Assembly: GCF_008831285.2 (NCBI RefSeq)
Contig: NC_045141.1
Coordinates: 20,642,848-20,706,847 of the forward strand
Length of the DNA: 64,000 nucleotides
Reading direction: 5' to 3'
From: Nymphaea colorata
Taxonomy: Eukaryota > Streptophyta > Magnoliopsida > Nymphaeales > Nymphaeaceae
Positions within the stretch are counted from its first letter, which is position 1. Each line of letters starts with the position of its first letter. Below are positions 24,647-36,500 of this stretch, in pieces. A program made the position numbers and the translations under genes. The notes beneath the pieces were generated by a model. The model did no database searches. It had not been told where the DNA came from and worked only from the letters and a program-made list of their open reading frames with translations.

Positions 24647-27619
24647 GGATGGTGATTGGTGGATTGTCTTGCTTGTTGGGCTATGGTTGCCCTCCTATGT
24701 CTTCTTGGGGTGCCGAGGTTACCAACCTTAGTCGGGGTATGAATCCTCTTTGTGTTTTTGGTGTCTAGCAACTGAACATTTTTCCAACACCATTTTCATT
24801 TATTCAAAATATAACATGTCATCCCCTAGTAATTAGAATATTTTCATTTCTCAAACTTCTCCCTCACATTTTTGGTGCGGCCTGCTTTCTACCTGTCTCA
24901 TTTTCGTCCGCTTTGCTGACATCTCATCGCTCACCCCCCATCCTGACCTCTTTCGTTTTCCAGTAAATTCACTTTTTCTTCTTGCTCTTGGCATCCTTTC
25001 GTTCTTCTGTTGCATCGCTCCCACCCCGGTCTCTTTGATCCCCTGATCCCTTTCCTCGCATCCTTACTTTTGTCTCGCTTCTTCTTGCTGGCCACATCAA
25101 TACGTTTGACCACCTACTTGGCATTTGTTTAGCTAATCCATGTTCCATCTGTCTCGCCGCGGCTGATTCTCAAGTTCACTTTTTTACCTTATGTCCTTTC
25201 TTCTATAGTGTTCTTGCCTTTACATGGCATTCCTTTGTTAGTAACATTTCAGACCCGCCCTCCATTCGTTTTTTTTTTTCTCTTTTGTCATTCCACATGT
25301 CTTTTTCCTTGGGTTGTGTCTGGAGGTTGTGACTCATTTCCTCTTGACCGTACATTTGTGAGAAACGCAACAACAAGATCTTAAGGACACCTTCTCATCG
25401 TCGGAGTCTATGACACGCCTTGTACATGGAGATGTCTACTTTACTATTCAACTATGGCATCGTCCTTCGTCTGCTGCTAAATGATTCTGCCGCTCCATCT
25501 ATCCACTCTCTTTTCACTATTCTTATTTTGTTTTATTGTGCTGCTAACTTGTATGTTTGGTTCTTCTATTTGTTTGTGGTTATCTTTAAATTTTGTTATA
25601 CATTTTTATTTTATCGACTATCTCTCTCTCTTCGCAAGGTGGTGTTTCATTTGGGTAGTCATAATCTCTCTCTCTCCCTCTCTCTCTCTCTTTCTGGCTT
25701 TTCATTTGGGTAGTCATCAACTCTCTTTCTCTCTTCGCAAGCTGGTGTTTCATTTGGGTAGTCATAATCTCTCTCTCTCTCCCTCTCTCTCTCTCTCTCT
25801 CACACACACAAAGGCCCTAATCATAATCTCTCTCTCTCTCTTTCACACACACACTAAGACCCCATTTGTTCCAATCATGGGTAGCATGAAAATTTCTGAA
25901 ATCAAATCTTGATGTAAACAAGAAGCGGTCACATGAGAGAACTAGGATTGGATTCTCTAATAATGGCTGCCTACTTTCTTCCCCTAATCTTTGCTGCCCG
26001 CAACTCAAGAAATTGGTCACCTTCTTAGCAAACTAGCCGATTTTCGCAAGAAAATATGTCAAAACAAACGCATCCAAAATCGTTTATTTGTCTGAGTGTG
26101 TGTGCGCAAACGATTTAAAAGGTGGTGGAACCCAGTGTTCCTGGTTGTATTCCATAAAGGGGAACCCACATGTACCCTACCAATGTGGTTAAAACTCTTT
26201 ATCGGAGAAGACCCATCGTTTGCTTGCTTCAGTACCCTGGCCGGTCCGGAACCGTAAAATTCCTTGAAATCCCATTGCTCACCATGGTGGACGCGCAACT
26301 TCCATCCTGTGGTTGGGGATAAAGATGGAACACCTGACGTCCTTTTGACCTTGGTGGCATATGTGATTGCTCTTACTAGAAAAATGCAGTCACTCTGGAA
26401 ACCAATGGTTTATTTTCATGGTTATAGGTGTAATATGAAATGGTGCACTGTGGGAGAAATATTAAACTCAATTATTTATTTCTGCGGCTATCTAGGTTTA
26501 GTATGAAGTACATCCAAATAGTGTTGGAGGAAGGGACTTGAAAGTAATTACGAACGAGTGATGCAATGATAAGGGAACATAAAAATTTAAAGTTTAAAAG
26601 CCTGTGTATATCTTTACGTATCTATGTGCAGGCCAACATCTCCACATTCTGGTTGGAGATTTTGTTTTTGGGTGTCTCTAAGTTTTCAGTAACAGTTAAT
26701 GATTGAAGTATCTAAAGTAAACTTGATAGGTTACTCTTCTTTTTTACCCTATAATAGACCTTTGAAGAGGGCTCACCTAGATCGGTAAATCCCCAACTAA
26801 GGATGGGAAGGGTTTTTTTTTTTGTTCCACATGACAGTGAAATGTTTTTTCACATGGTCAGACCAATTTTTGTGGACAGACAATTCCAATAAGCAGGAAA
26901 GATTAAAAAGGACATAAAATGCTTGTTTGGGTGATCGCTAAAAGCAGGTTTATGAAAAACCCAGTTTTGACAAAAATGATGCTTTTAAAAGAGAGTGAAT
27001 AAGTAACTCTACGTTTTCTACATAAAATTTGTCTTGGTCTTGTTTTTGGAATACCAAAACCAGGTTGCAGAAACTGATTAAAAACTAAGTTTTCACAAAG
27101 CCTTGGTGTGGTCCAATCACAACCAACAAAAACAAGGTGCAAGAATTTTGACATAACCTGAAACTTGTAAACGAAAGGCAAGGATTCAGCTTTTAGAATC
27201 AAGCATAGTAATAGCTTTTCTTTTTTCTTTTCTGAACAACTACCATGAAGGGGCATGCAGTTTCACGATTTCGAATTGATCTGCCAACTTCTAATATCAT
27301 ATATGGCCGCAGCAAAAAGATGGCAAACCTGGAAAAAGCCGTGCTCTGAGCACGCGGCTGCCAGGGACTTGAGGGCATTCTCCCTGTTTGGTCCTTCCAG
27401 CTCCGCGAGATCGACAATGGGAAGGTTAATGGCGACCCTTCCGGCACTTATATCTTCCAGGTGACTCTGCACTCTGGCAGCACCAGAACCAAGTGAAGGG
27501 CGCTCTGCTGCAGGCAATACATACTTGCGGGGGACCCTCGTTACTCCAAGTTCACAGAGATGCCTCACCCCTTTCTCCAAGCATTCGTCGTCGCCTGGAG
27601 ACTTCACATCCAAAGCCAT
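19190..27619 (-). CDS. 2-oxoglutarate/Fe(II)-dependent dioxygenase (DMR6/At2g36690-like)
   Basis: Four exons give 376 residues: 27619-27329, 23447-23200, 21132-20790 and 19438-19190. All introns are GT-AG and all phases match. The N-terminal DIOX_N region includes [14 protein letters not shown] and [12 protein letters not shown], the latter formed exactly across the first splice. The double-stranded beta-helix core carries the iron ligands H250 and D252 (MPPHSDYG) and H306 (SVLHRVVVN), and the 2OG-binding R316-x-S318 (SRIS). The N-terminus ([20 protein letters not shown]) and [10 protein letters not shown] point to the plant DOXC group related to flavanone hydroxylase-like, DMR6-like and gibberellin-affecting GIM2-type enzymes. 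The substrate cannot be read from the sequence. Length is normal and no residue is missing. Introns 1 (3.9 kb) and 2 (2.1 kb) are large and repeat-bearing. On the minus strand a TATAAATA box lies at 28176-28169, rather far upstream. Confidence 0.93.
21803..22093 (-). mobile_element. Solo LTR (Copia-like) in dioxygenase intron 2
   Basis: The 291-bp element begins TGTTAGGAAC and ends CCAACA, so it has TG...CA termini. It is flanked by the perfect 5-bp target duplication TGTAA (21798-21802 and 22094-22098). Read on the minus strand it contains CGTGGATGTAGG and GAACCACGTAAATC, motifs I know from the R/U5 part of plant Copia LTRs. No internal coding sequence is present, so it is the product of LTR-LTR recombination or a very small non-autonomous element. 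Confidence 0.85.
22974..23140. repeat. 105-bp duplication with an (AT)24 core
   Basis: The segment GGCAGGAAGATTTTG...CTCAACTTCC occurs at 22974-23029 and again from 23079, one substitution short of identical over more than 55 bp. An AT microsatellite (23031-23078) separates the copies. It lies in dioxygenase intron 2, close to the exon 2 donor at 23199. Confidence 0.9.
23763..23791. repeat. (GA)n microsatellite
   Basis: Pure GA dinucleotides in dioxygenase intron 1. Confidence 0.95.
24573..24643. repeat. (TC)35 microsatellite
   Basis: About 71 bp of uninterrupted TC dinucleotides in dioxygenase intron 1. On the minus strand (the gene's sense) this is a long GA tract. The arginine/glutamate-rich ORF drawn across it is an artefact of the repeat. 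Confidence 0.97.
25620..25855. repeat. CT-rich compound microsatellite with TTTCATTTGGGTAGTCAT spacers
   Basis: An 18-bp spacer TTTCATTTGGGTAGTCAT occurs three times (about 25645, 25700 and 25748), alternating with (CT)n tracts. The last CT blocks end in (CA)n. The array lies within dioxygenase intron 1. Confidence 0.9.
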
Positions 27620-28168
27620 GGACAGCAGCGGACAGATTTATTACCTGCCACCAATTTCAGCACAGTGAAAGATCATCATCAGATTCTAAGAAGCTTGTTA
27701 CTGAACTCTGAAATTTCTTTTCCATCAGTTTATCTGTTGAACAAAAAACACAAACAAGGAAAAGTATTAAAAAAAACTAGAAAGAGGACGTCACGCTAGC
27801 GATTTGCTTTTTCCCTTCTCTTCTGCATCTAGATCTCAAGACCTGCTGGAAAGTCTTCTGTGGCAAGACAATCTAAGAGATCAACTGCCTGTCAGACTTC
27901 TATTCCATATCATCACTTTCATAGCGTCAACACTATATTAATAGCCTGTCCTTTCCTTTCCTTCTCAGATGGGCCTCAAAGGATTCGTCCCAACCACTGG
28001 TCGCCACTTGGCGGATGTGGAGTTTATTAAAACTTTGAGGTAACTCTTCATCATTTAAAGATTACATGAAGCTCCCACATGGCGGAATACGAAGCTTTTA
28101 TGGCTTTCATGTCGCAGGACGATCGGACTGAATGTATGGAGCCACTGATGCATGCAAGGGAGCTAAAA

Positions 28169-28176
28169 TATTTATA
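28169..28176 (-). promoter_or_regulatory. Candidate TATA box for the dioxygenase gene
   Basis: TATAAATA on the minus strand, about 550 nt upstream of the ATG at 27619. If used, the 5'UTR would be long (about 500 nt) or contain an intron. Only the motif supports it. Confidence 0.25.
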
Positions 28177-30183
28177 ATCCAGGGTGGGTCCTGCCCCTTT
28201 TCTTTTAACCCTGATTTGAGGAAAAACGAAGGAACGGAAACAGAAAACTGTAAAATAAAAAGAAAATCAAAACGATGGTAGAAGAGGATGATGGAGACTG
28301 GAGAGCAAGGGAAAGAAATGATGTATCCCCCTTGAGCTTCCTCCACTCTCACGCACAGAAACTTCCTTATTTTGAATTAGTTTCTAATTTTATGAAAGTT
28401 CTTCTTCTTCATTCATTTCAGATAAGTATATACACCAACCTCCTTCATTCAATTACAAAACGAGTTTGACGTAATGGACTAAAGCCTTGACAACTAGGAT
28501 TACCAGCCACGGAGTTTTACGATCCTAGGCAAGCAATTGAGTTCTTCGGCGGAGGTATGATTTCCGAAGAGATACCAGTGGGCTTCTGGCTCCACCTGCT
28601 TCTTGGTTAAGGAGTTCCGAAGAGAGAACTTTGATTAGACTACCAGTCTACCCTCCATGGATTCCTCATGCCAGTTCAAGTGTCGCATGGAATCTTTTGC
28701 AGGGAACAGTGCACAGAGCTAAACATTTGAAATTTTATGAAACCGACCAAAACTGTATCTGGGTAAAGAGTGGTCAATAATCAGGCATCTTTCTGCTTCC
28801 AGATTTCGATTGCTAATCTCCAAAATGTAAATGTAAACGCAGAACACTATACTTCTATTACCAATAGCCCTGAACTAAAGGGGAAGCGAATTTTCACTTC
28901 AACCTGGAATTGGAATGAGAATTCTAGTTCTTATTTTCCTTTGCGTTCCATAACATGGAGTTTTGATTCTAGAATTTAAATTAACTTGTTTTATGAAAAG
29001 AAAATTAAAATTCTGAAATTTTTGAATTAAAGCCTTCTGTCTTGTGCCCCAAAGAGGGATAGAAAAATTCCACAATTCTGTAATGAGCATATAATTCCAT
29101 GATCAAAATTCTTTGTTTGGTAATACAATTCTCATTTTTAGAGCATGAGAATAAGGATTCTATATGGAATCAGTGGGATATCAAACCTAAACTCAGATTT
29201 GGTTAACCCCCATGCAAAATTTTGTGTGCCCACACCAACCCATGATTGATGATTCATTGTCAAAGAGCTGACACCCCATGCTGTGGTGAATAGTGAGTGC
29301 ATCAGATCTGATCAGCCCATGTCTGTCTCTGTTGGCCTACCGTCCCTTTTTTCTATTTGAAAAATAATTTAAAAATATTTTTAAATTGATCCAAAAAAAT
29401 ATAAACATATCTAGGCCTATATCCTGCAGGCAATATACTAGGTACGTACCAGCTGAAAGCCGGCCAGAAGGCAGCAACCATGTGTGAACATGTTCAGCAA
29501 GTTTGGACATGCCGACCATTTTCATCAATAAAAGGCGACACGCCACAATCCAGGCACATGCTTCTGCAACTTAACATGATTGCCATATGATTCATTCAGG
29601 CCCACTATGAGAACCATGGTTGCCGGCAGGTCGGATCTACCGCACAAGCGTTCAGTACATGAACCAAAGTTTGCTTGTGAGCAGATCATCCAACCCATTT
29701 TGCATGATCACTACTCTAAACATAACAATTAGATGCTAATGGAACCGACTAACCTTGTCAGGCGGCCACGCCGGAGGATCGACGGGGACCGATGATGGAG
29801 AAAAACCGAGCCGAAGCGAGTCAAGAGGATCCTTAAAAGATCTAACTAAGGTACTGGGAGCAAGTGTTGTTCTTAGGATGGTATTTATAGAAGATGGGGA
29901 TGAAGAACTTCCAATTGGATAAGCAATGATCCTATGACTTTCTTATATGCAGTTTATTCTCTAAGTCAGAATGAAACAAAAACGTTTTGGAAACACCGTC
30001 CCGGCTCGTACTGAGAGCTGCCTGTGAGACGAAGTTGACCCTACTCCGGTCATGGCAGAGGGTCCATCAGGCAGGTCGGGCCCCAACCTGTAACACCATA
30101 GACATGACTTCAATAATGGCAGACGGAATCTTATCTCCGTTCCTACCCCCGTTCCAGCTACCACCTTGCTGACAGACATTGTT

Positions 30184-30475
30184 GTTTCTAACAAGAAATG
30201 GAGGAAATATATATCCCCTCCCCGTTGTCTAAATTGGAAAAAACTTTTCGTAATCTTATTTGTTCTCGATCACTAATTTATTAGTTGATACAAAAACTAG
30301 GTGCCAAAACGACAATCTTTTGATTGGAGTTTCTAACGAAAAATGGAAAAAGGAGGAAATATCCCCTCCCCACTGTTTAAATTGGAAAAAGCTTTTCGTA
30401 GTCTTATTTTTTCTCGATCAATTTATTAGTTGATTAGAAAAATTAGGTGCCAAAAGGAGAATATTTTGATTTGGT
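30184..30475. repeat. 145-bp diverged tandem duplication
   Basis: Units starting GTTTCTAAC at 30184 and 30329 share most of their length, including AGGAAATAT, ATCCCCTCCCC, TTTTCGTA and TTATTAGTTGAT, with scattered substitutions and small indels. It is intergenic with no coding content. Confidence 0.85.
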
Positions 30476-33400
30476 GTGCATAGATTTTGTTTTGTTTGGC
30501 CTTGTTAACATGCTCATTCGTCATCGAGTAGGTATGTTGCAATGCAAAGGGTGGTTTGAGAGTCGCTGGCATCTTAAGGGCGCGGCTCCGGTGTTCCGGC
30601 CCGAATACACCAGTCTTGGGTTTGAGAGAGCCAGGCAGTAGCGGAGCTATAGTGTGATTGGTGCGGACAGTCTTTAAAATTCTCATTACAGTGAAGCTAG
30701 ACCTGGTTTCCGTCACATGTGATGCCTACATTAGACCCATGTTGGCGACTCAAAATAAAATTGTTGCTGGCACCGTGTGCCAGTTTGTATGTCTATCTTT
30801 ACGGGGAATTCTTTTTTATCACGAGACATTTTAATCATTTCAAGCCTCGAACCTGTAACCTACTCATGTATCTATCTAAATTAGGTCGTCGTTCTTGCTG
30901 ACCCGCATACTCGAGACAAGGACAGTCCTGCCCATCCTGGCCGGGTCCAGGCTGGGGGATGGCCCGAGTCAAAAATTCCAGCCATACAGGGCCAGACTAA
31001 GGTGGCCCGCAAGCTGCCCAGCTCTAGCTGGAAGTCAGACACGGCCGTCCGTGAATCTGATTGACCTAGCTCGTGACTTGATACGTGGACCAACCGCCTA
31101 CGTGAATTTGCCTGGCCGACTCACCGCACCGCTGAATAGATGGGAAGGATGCATTCCTCCGACTATGAATGGTAAATTTTTTAGTTAAGTGACTCCAATG
31201 TGTAGCTATGAATATTTGTACATCAATATGTAGATACGAATATTTGTATATGATTGGACAACTTTGCACATGACAAGGCTATTTTACACGATGGCAGTGA
31301 GTTTTTGTCATCGTTGAGCTTTTTAGGTTTTAGCTTTGGGTAGTGGTATTGATGGTCTCATCAACACTTCTTTCTCTTTAGCTCTTTAGAATATAGGCTG
31401 TTTTGTAGTGTTCAGTGTAACAATACTTCAACTTACATAGCAGTGACTTCCTATTTGCAACACAACAAAAGGTTAATGAGAGTTCAAAACGAAAACTGGT
31501 CACCTACCGGTCTTTGTCCTAACCATTGCACCAAACCATTCATAGTTAACTTCAAGTATGACAATTTTAAGTTTATTGGTGAAGAAAGTTTTTGCCCTGA
31601 AATTACGGTGCGGACCTCCACGCTAGGTAGGTCATGTCGGCATCTCCAACCCAGGCTATGTCCCCATCATGGTCGCTACGTTGTTGACTTGACTGTTTCC
31701 ACTAGACCAAAGCCTCGAGCAGAGTCTAGTGATGGAAACGTGTCAATTAGTTAGTGCAGGTCAAACTTGACGTATCAACTGAGTCCATGCAACCTGTCCA
31801 ACAAAGCGGCTGGTTCTCGCCTCCATACTCTCAAACATTTGGAAATTCTACTAAAATTTGATGTTTGATGATGTTTTCCATGATGAGATGCTCCACGTTT
31901 ACCCATTCCTTCTTCTCTCCCAGGCTTGTCATGACCCGAGTACGTTTCTAAATTCAAACTTCTCGCATGCTTCTCGCATAAAGCCAGAGACTGCTCGATC
32001 ATGTTGCATATAAGTGCATAGGAATAGCATGGCTGTAGGTTCTTTTCCCTTTTCTTTTTCTTTTTGGTTTATAATTCAAGGAAACCACACCAAGGCCGAA
32101 CCCTTTGGCAGCAGTCGGTATGTTATTTTGCTATGCTCCGAACATTCATGGAACAGTAACATATTATTATTGTTGTCAAATATGCTCTTAGAGGCCCGAC
32201 AGTAAGGCCTGGAGCCCCCTCCAAACACCCCCTTCTCGGCTCTCTTGCTGGCTTTTCAGGCACAGAACAAGGGATAACTAGTATGCATCCCTTTTTAGTT
32301 ATAGAATGCAGAATGCGTTTTATGAGTTCCACCAATTTGGTAGGACAGAAGAAAGTGCTGCTTTCTTTGGTGGGTGTTCTCCACCACTGTAAACCATGCT
32401 TTAAGATTGTTTAATTGCTGGAGTGTTTCAAACAGTGTTGCCTTCGAGACATTGTATAACGGGAGATGCAATGTTCAAAATATATAATAAATGTACAACC
32501 AACTCTCGTGGCGCGATGCAGACGGATGGTTCTAAGTATACCACTTTTGGTGTATTCATGTCTGCGGTGATGTCTATTGGTTTACTTTCTTCTTGTTTCC
32601 CTCAAAAAAAAAAAAACCATCAAACCAGTTCAAAATTTTATATATGCATACAATCTCCTAGTACCTACCTACAAATCTTCCCACCCTACCCATTCTTCTT
32701 TATTCCTGTTTTACTTGTCGTCCCTAGCCTCTTATTTTCCTTCTTTCTCTCTGTCCTCTCTCCCTTTCTCATCCTCCTGATCTCACCAGGCCTGCGTGAA
32801 ACTCATCAATCACGCCCCTCAGGCTAAAACTCTCCCACAGTCACTGTCGCCTCAATCAAAGAGGTTTTGTAACTCCACCCAAAGTTGATACAGTTGAATC
32901 AGGTTGATTAATCCACATACACCCTAGCTTGCGTCAGTTTCGACATGTAGGAAGATTATAGACCAAGTCATAATAATATAATGAGATTCGGAAATACTGA
33001 AGTATTTTCTTTGTGAATATATTATTCGGAAGAGAATAAAATCGGTTGTCATCTCCGATACTAGGTTTTTTTATGTGCTAGAAACCTCTTTCCCTTATGA
33101 TTGTCTCCCTGACCTGGCAGCAGAACCAAGAGTAGGAGGATGAGCGTGACGTCTGGAGCAACTAACAGGAACTCTCTCTCTCTCTCTCTCTCTCGTCCAT
33201 CGCGTCCAAGAAAACTTACATGAGTCCCTCGTCATCCAAAAAAAAAATACTCTATACCAAAATAAAACGAGATCATGACAAATGGTAGATGCAACTCGTT
33301 TTCTCCATTGCCAAATGACAGCGAGCGGTAACTAATAGCAACTTCCTTCCCGTTCTTTGTACTGCTTTTCTTATGACATTAGCCACCTTTCCGATGCTTA

Positions 33401-33538
33401 GTTTCAAATCAGTCACTTACGGCATCTACGATACCCTTAAAGAGCTACAGGGAGAGGGAAAACACCACCGTCTGTCTAAGACACCGTATAACATGGTATA
33501 TATGTGGTTGCTAAGGAAAAACAAGTACTTTCTTTTTT

Positions 33539-36500
33539 TCACAGGGCAGAAACGAGGGCGTCTGAGGTAACGCCATCACTGAGTTTTCCTTCCATCCATC
33601 TCTTCAACATTTCAAGTGAGGCTTTTGGTTGGTCCATCGGTACCATGTGACCAGCATCATGAACCTGTTGCATGCACCAAAAAAGAAAATTCACAAGTCG
33701 CACACACATATACACACGGACAAGACACACACATAGATAGATACAGAACCTTGAGAAAACTCAGATTTCCGTAAGTTTTTAACAGTCCTGCTTCAGAACC
33801 ATCAACCGTAAATGGAACGGTAGGTGATGCAACAAAATTCTGATGACCAGACCACTCCATGGACTCCACCCACCTCGAATTACCTGCCACCAATAACACA
33901 TTTATGAGCTGTAGATTTAGGTCCCTTGAAGTAGAAAAGGCAAAATTCAGGATAAAGTTTTCGTCAACCAAATACTGGCCTCTGCATGACAAGGTCTGCT
34001 TTCTTACCGAGCCAATTGCAAATGAGGTCATATTCCCCAGCATATACTAGCAGCTTGATTCCATCATCGATAAGCTTAGGAATACCAACTTCCAAATTCC
34101 TCATCCAATCTGTCAGCATTGCCTCGTATACGGTGGGACTACAAGAAACAAACTGTATGTCACCAACACCAAGTACATCTCGGACAGTCATTTGGTTCAA
34201 GAATTTCTCCATATTTGAGAAGTCATAGCATAGGTTCCCTTCACATTCCTTTCGGATGTCATAGTACTGTACTCATAATAGACAATGTCAGAATAAAAAA
34301 AAATTGGAACTTCAAATTTTCTGAGCACCAAAAAGGAAAATCTATAAGCCTACAAGAACTGAATACCTACATTGATTTTGCCAGCAATTCCCAAGATTGA
34401 AGAAAATATAGAATTGCAAACCAAGTACGAAGCCAAGCACGCAGCAGTTCCAGTTGTGCCTGAACCCAGAAAAGAAAAATGAAAATCAATTGGCTAGAAA
34501 CCTTTATGGCGTATTTGGGTGACATACCTAACCAGGTTAGAGAATGAGTTTTAAGTTAAAATCGAGTTAGGTGATCAAAACTCAGTATTAGGTTGTTCTG
34601 ACGATGCACTTAACTTAATTAAGAGAAAACTCGGCCGTATGTAAACCAAGTTTAACCCCGATCATTCATGAGGCCGACCAGGTTTTTGAGACTCCCTTGC
34701 TTGGTGAGGCTCACTCCCACAATTTGTGGCTTTATGGGCATCTCCAGCAATCCTCTCTCAGATATCATCTTCAGTGACCAACTGACCATCATGTCTAGGC
34801 ATACAGTATGCCAACTATTACATTCTCTGACAAAATTCTCTCTCCCTTGTGGTTGTATGGGCATCTCCAGCAATCCTCTCTCTCAGATATCATTTCAGTT
34901 ACCGTCATGTCTAGGTATACAGTATGCCAACTATCACATTCTCTGACAAAATTCTCTCTCCTCTCTTTGTGCCACTGTTGAGTTGCAACCCTTCTTCAGC
35001 AATCGGGTGCAGCAAGAAATATGGAGGCTGATGGCCATTTGTAACCTATGTCACAACTCACAAGAGTGCGGGGTGCAGGTGCCTTTTTCTACTTTTATTA
35101 CTGTACATAAAGAAAGAAAGGAAGAAAGAGAGAAGAAAAAAAAAGAATAAAAAATATTTTGAACATGAATAAGAGAGGGTGCAGTTGGGGTGCATGTCGG
35201 AGCCGCATCCGTATGAACACCAGCACAAGCATCGTGCCGACACGGGTGCGGCCTTTTTTTGAAGAGTATGTGTGACATAGTTTGTAATTTCTACCCTAGT
35301 TCCTTGATTGCTTTTGATTGTTCCTAACATCAGGTCATACCTTTTGTTCAAAGGTAGATCAAAGTTTCAAACTTCAAACTACACTAAAATTCACCAGTGG
35401 TTTTTGCATTCAAAAACCTCAAATAGTTATTAAATTTACCTTTGATATTGTTATAGGTTTCCATTCATTTCTTTTCCTTGTTTATTTGTGCTTCTATCAT
35501 GTTCTATTAGTTCCGTTTGTGTTCTTTGTTTTTTCTAGTGCTATTTCTACATCTCATTTGTATTGTTTACTTTTTTGTATTTTGCAGTTTTTAGGCTTTC
35601 TATTTTCAGGTTTTTTTCAGGTATGCTTTTGTTTCTGCATTTTGCGTTTGTGTTGTATTTACTGCGAGGTGTTTGGCTTCTAAATAATTGTGGAAAATTA
35701 GCTAAGATTCAAATAAGGAACATACAGTCAACAATACGCAACCCCTATCTTCTGTTAAGCTATAGAAAACATATCAAGCTTATTATATTCATCACAAACA
35801 TGACTTTCTTAATAGAAAACCTACTTTTTCTGTTAGATCAGAAGATATATGTTTGACCCCTTGTGAGTACATTAGTGAGGGCACATGAAAGATCATACGA
35901 AGAATGATTGATTTCCACATTCTCAATACATTCTACAGCAAAGCAAACATGCACACTCATTACAATCCTATTATTTCCTGTTTATACACTAACCACTAGT
36001 TAATGAAATTCTAAACAATTTACCATGTCACATCAAAACATTCAAAAAGTTACTCTCATTCTTTAGAGGGTTCTCCCCTTCTTAGAAATGAATAGAAAAA
36101 CTTCTCATAGTTGGTTTCATTATTACATATTTAGCATGTTTAATGTGTATGACTTTTTAATGTTAACCATCTGATGGAAAAATAAATGTAAAATAAACAA
36201 ATTTGGATCTTAATATAGACCAAAATCCAAATATTGATGTGCATGAATTTTGATACACTGAAGTAGTTTGGAGTCTTGGACAACTAGATTTGAAATTTAA
36301 GTTGACATAGTTCTTACTTCTTATGCTAATATCTATTAAATTGATCAAGTTCTTCACAATACCGTGTCATTGTCAACCAAACTATACCAAGTTCTATAAA
36401 GCAAAACTAAGTTGGCAATGCCATCGAGAAAAACTGGTTTCCAGAAGTTCAAAAACTCCATTACAAAAACCTACTTTTAGATGACAATTTTTTAAATACT

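Larger units (their letters stand above)
27620..33538. other. Repeat-rich intergenic region
   Basis: This separates the 5' end of the dioxygenase gene from the 3' end of the carboxypeptidase gene. It includes a GAATTC/GGAATTC-rich AT segment (about 28880-29180) that looks like a degraded MITE, a 145-bp tandem duplication (30184-30475), a GC-rich retroelement-like patch (about 30880-31150) and a (CT)n tract (33172-33194). No ORF here resembles a known protein. Confidence 0.5.

Noticed and set aside
24361-24771. 136-residue ORF with a long Arg-Glu repeat
   Set aside because: The repeat is a translation of the (TC)n microsatellite; the flanks have no similarity to known proteins.
20721-27619. 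Several separate dioxygenase fragments or pseudogenes
   Set aside because: The four pieces join with canonical splice sites and matching phases into one full-length enzyme with all ligands, so a single gene with long introns is simpler.
32423-32827. 134-residue plus-strand ORF
   Set aside because: The C-terminal half is a hydrophobic run from pyrimidine-rich DNA, with no family resemblance and no start context support.
34733-34965. CRISPR-like direct repeats
   Set aside because: There are only two long diverged copies with no regular spacers, in the intron of a plant gene: an ordinary tandem duplication.
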